Source of the DNA: Myxococcus hansupus
Lineage (GTDB): Bacteria; Myxococcota; Myxococcia; Myxococcales; Myxococcaceae
Direction of reading: 5' to 3'
Assembly: GCF_000280925.3 (NCBI RefSeq)
Contig: NZ_CP012109.1
Location: forward strand, 1,942,501-2,006,500
Length of the DNA stretch: 64,000 nt
The position numbers and the translations under genes are program-made. The notes below the pieces were generated by a model. It was not told the DNA's origin. It was given only the letters and a program-made list of their open reading frames with translations, and searched no databases. The number at the start of each line of letters is the position of its first letter. Position 1 is the stretch's first letter. Positions 60,471 through 64,000 of this stretch are shown here, in pieces.

Positions 60471-62340
60471 TGCCCAGCTCCTCCAATTGCAGCAGGTACA
60501 GCCGCGCCGTCACCTTGGCCGTCTTGACGATGCGCGCGGCCAGCTCCGGCGTGAGGATGCCCGAACCCAGCGCGCCCTCCAGCCGGTCCAGGTGCGTGCC
60601 GTCATTTTCACCGTGGTACAGGAAGAAGCGGACCTGCTCCTCCTCCAGGCCAAGCTGCTCCCGGATGGCCAGGCCCCACTTGCGCGCCACGCGGCTGCCC
60701 AGGCCCTCGATGATGAACATCGCGCCCAGCAGGTCGAAGGGGTTCTCCTGGCTGGCGCGGTGGAACATCCACGCGGACAGCGCCTCGCTGCCAATGTTCT
60801 TTGGCGCGCGGGTGATGTCCTCGTGGGTTCCGCCGACGGAGACGTAGTGCCGCTCCAGCATCTCGTAGTCGCGGTGTTCCTCGCGGGCGTGGCGGATGAA
60901 GGACGAGCGCAGCGCCAGGTGCTCGGCGGTGATGCTGGACGCGGCGCGGGCAATCCACCGTGAGCCTTCCACCACCTGCTGGCGCAGGTTGATGAGCAGC
61001 TCCCGGTAGTCCTCGTGCGTGAAGACGCCGCGATTCAGCTTCTGGAGCAGCGGCACCTGCTGGAGCCGGGACTCGAAGTCCACCCAGACGTGGGTCAGCT
61101 CGCGGACCAGCTTCTCCTTCACCGGGTCACCGCCCGCGGCGGGCAGGGGAAGGGGGCCGGCGTCCTCGGTGGAGGTGACGCTGGCCAGCTCCGGCACGGC
61201 GGCGCGGCCCGGAGCCACGACGGTGAGCATCGCGTAGCAGACGATGAATCCGCCGCTCTCCGGCACCATGCAGAAGATGCGTTCGCCGGGGCGCACGCGG
61301 CCCTCGTTCACCAGCTCCTCGAGCATGAGGAAGATGGACGCGCAGCCCGTGTTCCCTCGCGTGGAGAGGTTGGTGAACCAGCGCTCCTCGGGGATGCGCA
61401 CGCCGCCCTGCTCCAGCAGCTTGACGATGGGCTGCTTGAAGTAGTGGGACGAGTAATGGATGAGACACCAGTCGATGTCCGCGGGGCGGATGCGGCCCTG
61501 GTCCACCAACGCGAAGAAGCCATCCACGCCCAGGGAGACGAGCGACTCCAGCCGGCGGATGTCCTGTTTGATGTTGAAGACGCCCGCGGCGGTGGCCTCG
61601 GTGACGGAGGGGGCGTCGAGCCACGTGTCGCCAAAGCCTCCTTCGGGCGCCCGGTTGGCGCCGACGTACATGCCCAGCTCATGGCGGTTGGCGTGGGAGC
61701 GGATGTCCATCCACTCCACCTTGAGGCTGGGGCGGGTGGGGTGGGGCGTGGGTTGGAGCACCGCGGCGCCCGCGCCATCGGAGAGCATCCAGCGCAGGAA
61801 CTCCGCCTCGAAGGGGAGGGCGTTGGCACCACCCGCGACCTCCTCGTAGTGGCTGGCCTTGAGCAGTCGGCTCACCAGCTCGCTGGCGCAGACGACGGCG
61901 CGGTCCGCCTCACCCGCGGCCACCTGGAGCGTCGCGTTGCGCAGCGCCTGCATGCCACTGGAGCAGATGCCGTGCAGTGACGCGACTTCACAGGCGGGTC
62001 CCCCCAGCGCGTGGTGGACCTGGCTGGCGAAGCCGGGCAGGACGAGGTCTCCCTGGGTGGTGGCCGTGACGAGCAGGTCCATCTCCTTCAAGGTGATGGG
62101 CGACCGCTCCAGCGCGTCGTGGATGGCGCGGACGGCCAGCTCCCAGTTGCGGAAGCGCGTCCGCTGCTCCGTGTCGATGGCGTAGTGCCGCTGGGTGATG
62201 CCGTTCTGAGACAGCACACGGCTGCGCGCGCGGGAAGGACGTCCCCGGACCTTGCCGAGGTACGTCTCCATCTGCTCGTTGGAGATGGGCTCTCCCGGCA
62301 GGAACTTCCCCAGGCTGGTGATGAACACGTCTCGTGACAT
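60463..62340 (-). CDS. Ketosynthase III fused to haem-oxygenase-like diiron (HDO) domain
   Basis: 625 aa from ATG at 62340. Residues 1-380 are a KAS III (FabH/DarB/StlD-like) condensing enzyme with Cys126 (HGICSSGMQA), His295 (CLIHYSSHYF) and Asn330 (STRGNTGCAS). After a linker, residues ~405-625 form a haem-oxygenase-like domain with EEH (487-489), Glu545 (FIIEGLGSR) and HxxxDxxH (His576, Asp580, His583), the ligand set of CADD/UndA-type diiron oxidases. It may couple chain condensation to O2-dependent modification. An 8-base overlap links it to the downstream partner. Confidence 0.88.
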   Translation of the reverse strand: MSRDVFITSLGKFLPGEPISNEQMETYLGKVRGRPSRARSRVLSQNGITQRHYAIDTEQRTRFRNWELAVRAIHDALERSPITLKEMDLLVTATTQGDLVLPGFASQVHHALGGPACEVASLHGICSSGMQALRNATLQVAAGEADRAVVCASELVSRLLKASHYEEVAGGANALPFEAEFLRWMLSDGAGAAVLQPTPHPTRPSLKVEWMDIRSHANRHELGMYVGANRAPEGGFGDTWLDAPSVTEATAAGVFNIKQDIRRLESLVSLGVDGFFALVDQGRIRPADIDWCLIHYSSHYFKQPIVKLLEQGGVRIPEERWFTNLSTRGNTGCASIFLMLEELVNEGRVRPGERIFCMVPESGGFIVCYAMLTVVAPGRAAVPELASVTSTEDAGPLPLPAAGGDPVKEKLVRELTHVWVDFESRLQQVPLLQKLNRGVFTHEDYRELLINLRQQVVEGSRWIARAASSITAEHLALRSSFIRHAREEHRDYEMLERHYVSVGGTHEDITRAPKNIGSEALSAWMFHRASQENPFDLLGAMFIIEGLGSRVARKWGLAIREQLGLEEEQVRFFLYHGENDGTHLDRLEGALGSGILTPELAARIVKTAKVTARLYLLQLEELGNV

Positions 62341-62582
62341 GGGCACGAACGATACCCGGGCCGGGCCGCCGCGTGACGCCCCCGTCACCCGCGCGTCATG
62401 ACCGCCTCCGTCAGGCATTGCCCCTGGCTTCGCGAGACATGGCAGGTCACGTGAAAACCCTGGCGTGAGCGAGATTAAGCAGCATTTTGCGTTTAAACGG
62501 CTTTGTCTGTTATGCGTAGCCCAGGCGGGACGTTCGCCGGTGCTGGTCGAAAGCCGCCGTCCCGCTCAGGAGAACGTCCCCC

Positions 62583-64000
62583 ATGATTCGACGCCTTACC
62601 CTCGCCATCGCCGTGTGCGCGACTGCGTGCGCACCGGAAGACAGTCCCCCGGAGGTCGCGGAGGCCGAAGTGCTCGGTCAGCAGGAGCAGGCCGCCGAGC
62701 CCTTGGGCACACCCTCGGAGGCCAACGCCATCCGGTTCCTCGAGCAGGCCACCTTCGGGCCGAAGCTCGCGGCGGGTGCCAGTCCGCTGCCCATCGACTC
62801 GGTGGAGTACGTGATGGCGCAGGGCATCACCAATGCCATCACCGTCCAACTCAGCGCGCCCCGGTCCACCTACAGCGGCGCGCTGGAGACGCGCGACATC
62901 GGCTCCCAGTTCTTCACGAACGCCATCCAGGGGCGCGACCAGCTCCGGCAGCGCGTGACGTTCGCGCTGAGCCAGGTCTTCGTCGTCTCCCAGACGGGCA
63001 TCCCCAACCTGACGAGCACGCCCGAGTCTGAGCCCAAGCTGGCCATGGCCGGCTACCTCAACACGCTGTCCGCGAACGCCTTCGGCAACTTCCGCACGCT
63101 GTTGGAGGCGATGACGCTGGACCCCGCCATGGGCACGTTCCTGGACATGGCGAACAACAAGGCCTTCCGGACGAACGGCCAGGCGGTGGCACCCAACGAG
63201 AACTACGCGCGGGAGATGCTCCAGCTCTTCACGTTGGGGCTCCACAAGCTCAACGACGACGGCACGGAGATGGTGGACGCCCAGGGAGCGCCCATCCCCA
63301 CGTACACGGAGGCCCACGTCCAGGCCTTCGCCCACGCGCTCTCGGGGTGGACGTATGCCAGCGCCACCGGCTGCCCGACGGTGGGCCGTTCGAACACGGC
63401 CAGCTACGCGCAGAAGATGATTGGCTGTGACGTGAATCACGACTCGACGTCACGCGTGCTGCTCCGGGGCGTGTCCACCACGGCCGGCGGTGGCGCGGCG
63501 GCGCACCTGAAGCAGGCGCTGGACAACGTCTTCGCGGACCCGAACGTACCGCCGTTCATCTGCAAGCAGCTCATCCAGCACCTGGTCACCAGCAACCCGC
63601 GCCCGGCCTACGTCCGGCGCGTGGTGAACGTCTTCAAGAACAATGGCAGCGGCGTGCGCGGGGATTTGCGCGCCGTGGTCCGCGCGATTCTGGAGGACGA
63701 CGACGCGCGCGGTCCGCAGGCGCCGCTGGCGCAGTACGCCAGTTATGGGCACCTGCGCTCGCCCGCGCTCTTCGTCACCACGCTGATTCGCTGGTTGAAC
63801 GGCACGCTGGACACGGTGGGCGGCACCAAGGACCCCGGGGCGAAGCTGTATGCCTGGAGCAGTGCCATGGGGCAGGCGGTGCCCCGTCCGCCGTCCGTCT
63901 TCAGCTACTACCCGCCGAACGCGCCCGCGCCGGGAGGCAATGGGCTGCTGGGGCCCGAGTTCGCCATCCTCGACACGGCCACCGTGGCCGCGCGCGCCAA
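62583..64000 (+). CDS. DUF1800 domain protein (partial, runs off window)
   Basis: At least 472 residues; the 3' end is outside the window. A signal or lipoprotein peptide (LAIAVCATAC) precedes the DUF1800 pattern: FLEQATFGP, QRVTFALSQVFVVSQ, NENYAREMLQLFTLGLH, FAHALSGWTY, and VNVFKNNGSGVRGDLRAVVRAIL. DUF1800 proteins are usually encoded beside DUF1501 proteins in secretion-rich bacteria; the partner may lie beyond the right edge. The ATG at 62583 follows AGGAG. Its function is not established. Confidence 0.88.
   Translation, partial: MIRRLTLAIAVCATACAPEDSPPEVAEAEVLGQQEQAAEPLGTPSEANAIRFLEQATFGPKLAAGASPLPIDSVEYVMAQGITNAITVQLSAPRSTYSGALETRDIGSQFFTNAIQGRDQLRQRVTFALSQVFVVSQTGIPNLTSTPESEPKLAMAGYLNTLSANAFGNFRTLLEAMTLDPAMGTFLDMANNKAFRTNGQAVAPNENYAREMLQLFTLGLHKLNDDGTEMVDAQGAPIPTYTEAHVQAFAHALSGWTYASATGCPTVGRSNTASYAQKMIGCDVNHDSTSRVLLRGVSTTAGGGAAAHLKQALDNVFADPNVPPFICKQLIQHLVTSNPRPAYVRRVVNVFKNNGSGVRGDLRAVVRAILEDDDARGPQAPLAQYASYGHLRSPALFVTTLIRWLNGTLDTVGGTKDPGAKLYAWSSAMGQAVPRPPSVFSYYPPNAPAPGGNGLLGPEFAILDTATVAARA

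Overview
The window comes from a GC-rich (roughly 68-70%) bacterial chromosome and most resembles a myxobacterium of the Myxococcus/Corallococcus type. The clues are a macromolecular-synthesis cluster (rpsU, yqeY, dnaG, rpoD) encoding a 707-residue primary sigma factor with an extended acidic N-terminus, many lipoproteins and secreted proteins of unknown function, HEAT-repeat proteins, a Ser/Thr kinase with a TPR tail, an FHA-GGDEF protein, DUF4388, and an OmpA protein with thrombospondin type 3 repeats. The assignment rests on gene content and protein features, not on a database search.

Layout. Positions 1-3800 hold the distal part of an rRNA operon: tRNA-Ile(GAT), 23S, 5S and a terminator. 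The 16S gene lies outside the window. Positions 3850-9600 carry a METTL25-like methyltransferase, a large secreted lipoprotein on the minus strand, an interrupted small open frame and an anchored protein of unknown function. Positions 9700-15400 are a damaged zone: a lipase gene broken by a one-base frameshift, an intact class-3 lipase, and an M28 aminopeptidase gene split by a 1273-bp IS3-family element with clear inverted repeats and a 4-bp target duplication. Positions 15500-23300 hold secreted proteins of unknown function (one of 1069 aa), a MscS-type channel and a secreted EEP-fold protein, followed by a tRNA with a CAT anticodon that looks like tRNA-Ile2. Positions 23400-29040, all on the minus strand, are the macromolecular-synthesis cluster plus an alkyltransferase-like protein. 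Positions 29100-45640 are mostly housekeeping and envelope genes: HEAT proteins, FHA-GGDEF, asparaginase, a DsbA-like lipoprotein, DUF4388, TruD, OmpA, a DUF1460 hydrolase, a response regulator, a ribosome hibernation factor, an SMR transporter and an O-methyltransferase. Positions 45640-52633, minus strand, form a tightly overlapping four-gene operon: PBP1A, an FG-GAP-like protein, an orphan peptide-binding-type SBP and an NtrY-like histidine kinase. Positions 52700-64000 carry a TPR protein, exonuclease III, a serine beta-lactamase-fold hydrolase, a Ser/Thr kinase, a two-gene unit made of a ketosynthase III fused to a haem-oxygenase-like diiron domain plus a partner of unknown function, and the start of a DUF1800 protein.

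How the genes may work together. Translational coupling by ATGA or GTGA overlaps is frequent: DUF4388-TruD, DUF4398-OmpA, HEAT-DUF1460, PBP1A-FG-GAP-SBP, and the ketosynthase-partner pair. The most novel-looking units are the ketosynthase/diiron-oxygenase fusion (60463-62340) with its overlapping partner, and the PBP1A/SBP/kinase operon, which reads like a cell-wall sensing module. Starts were chosen from ribosome binding sites, signal peptides and overlaps. Families were assigned from motifs recognised by eye.
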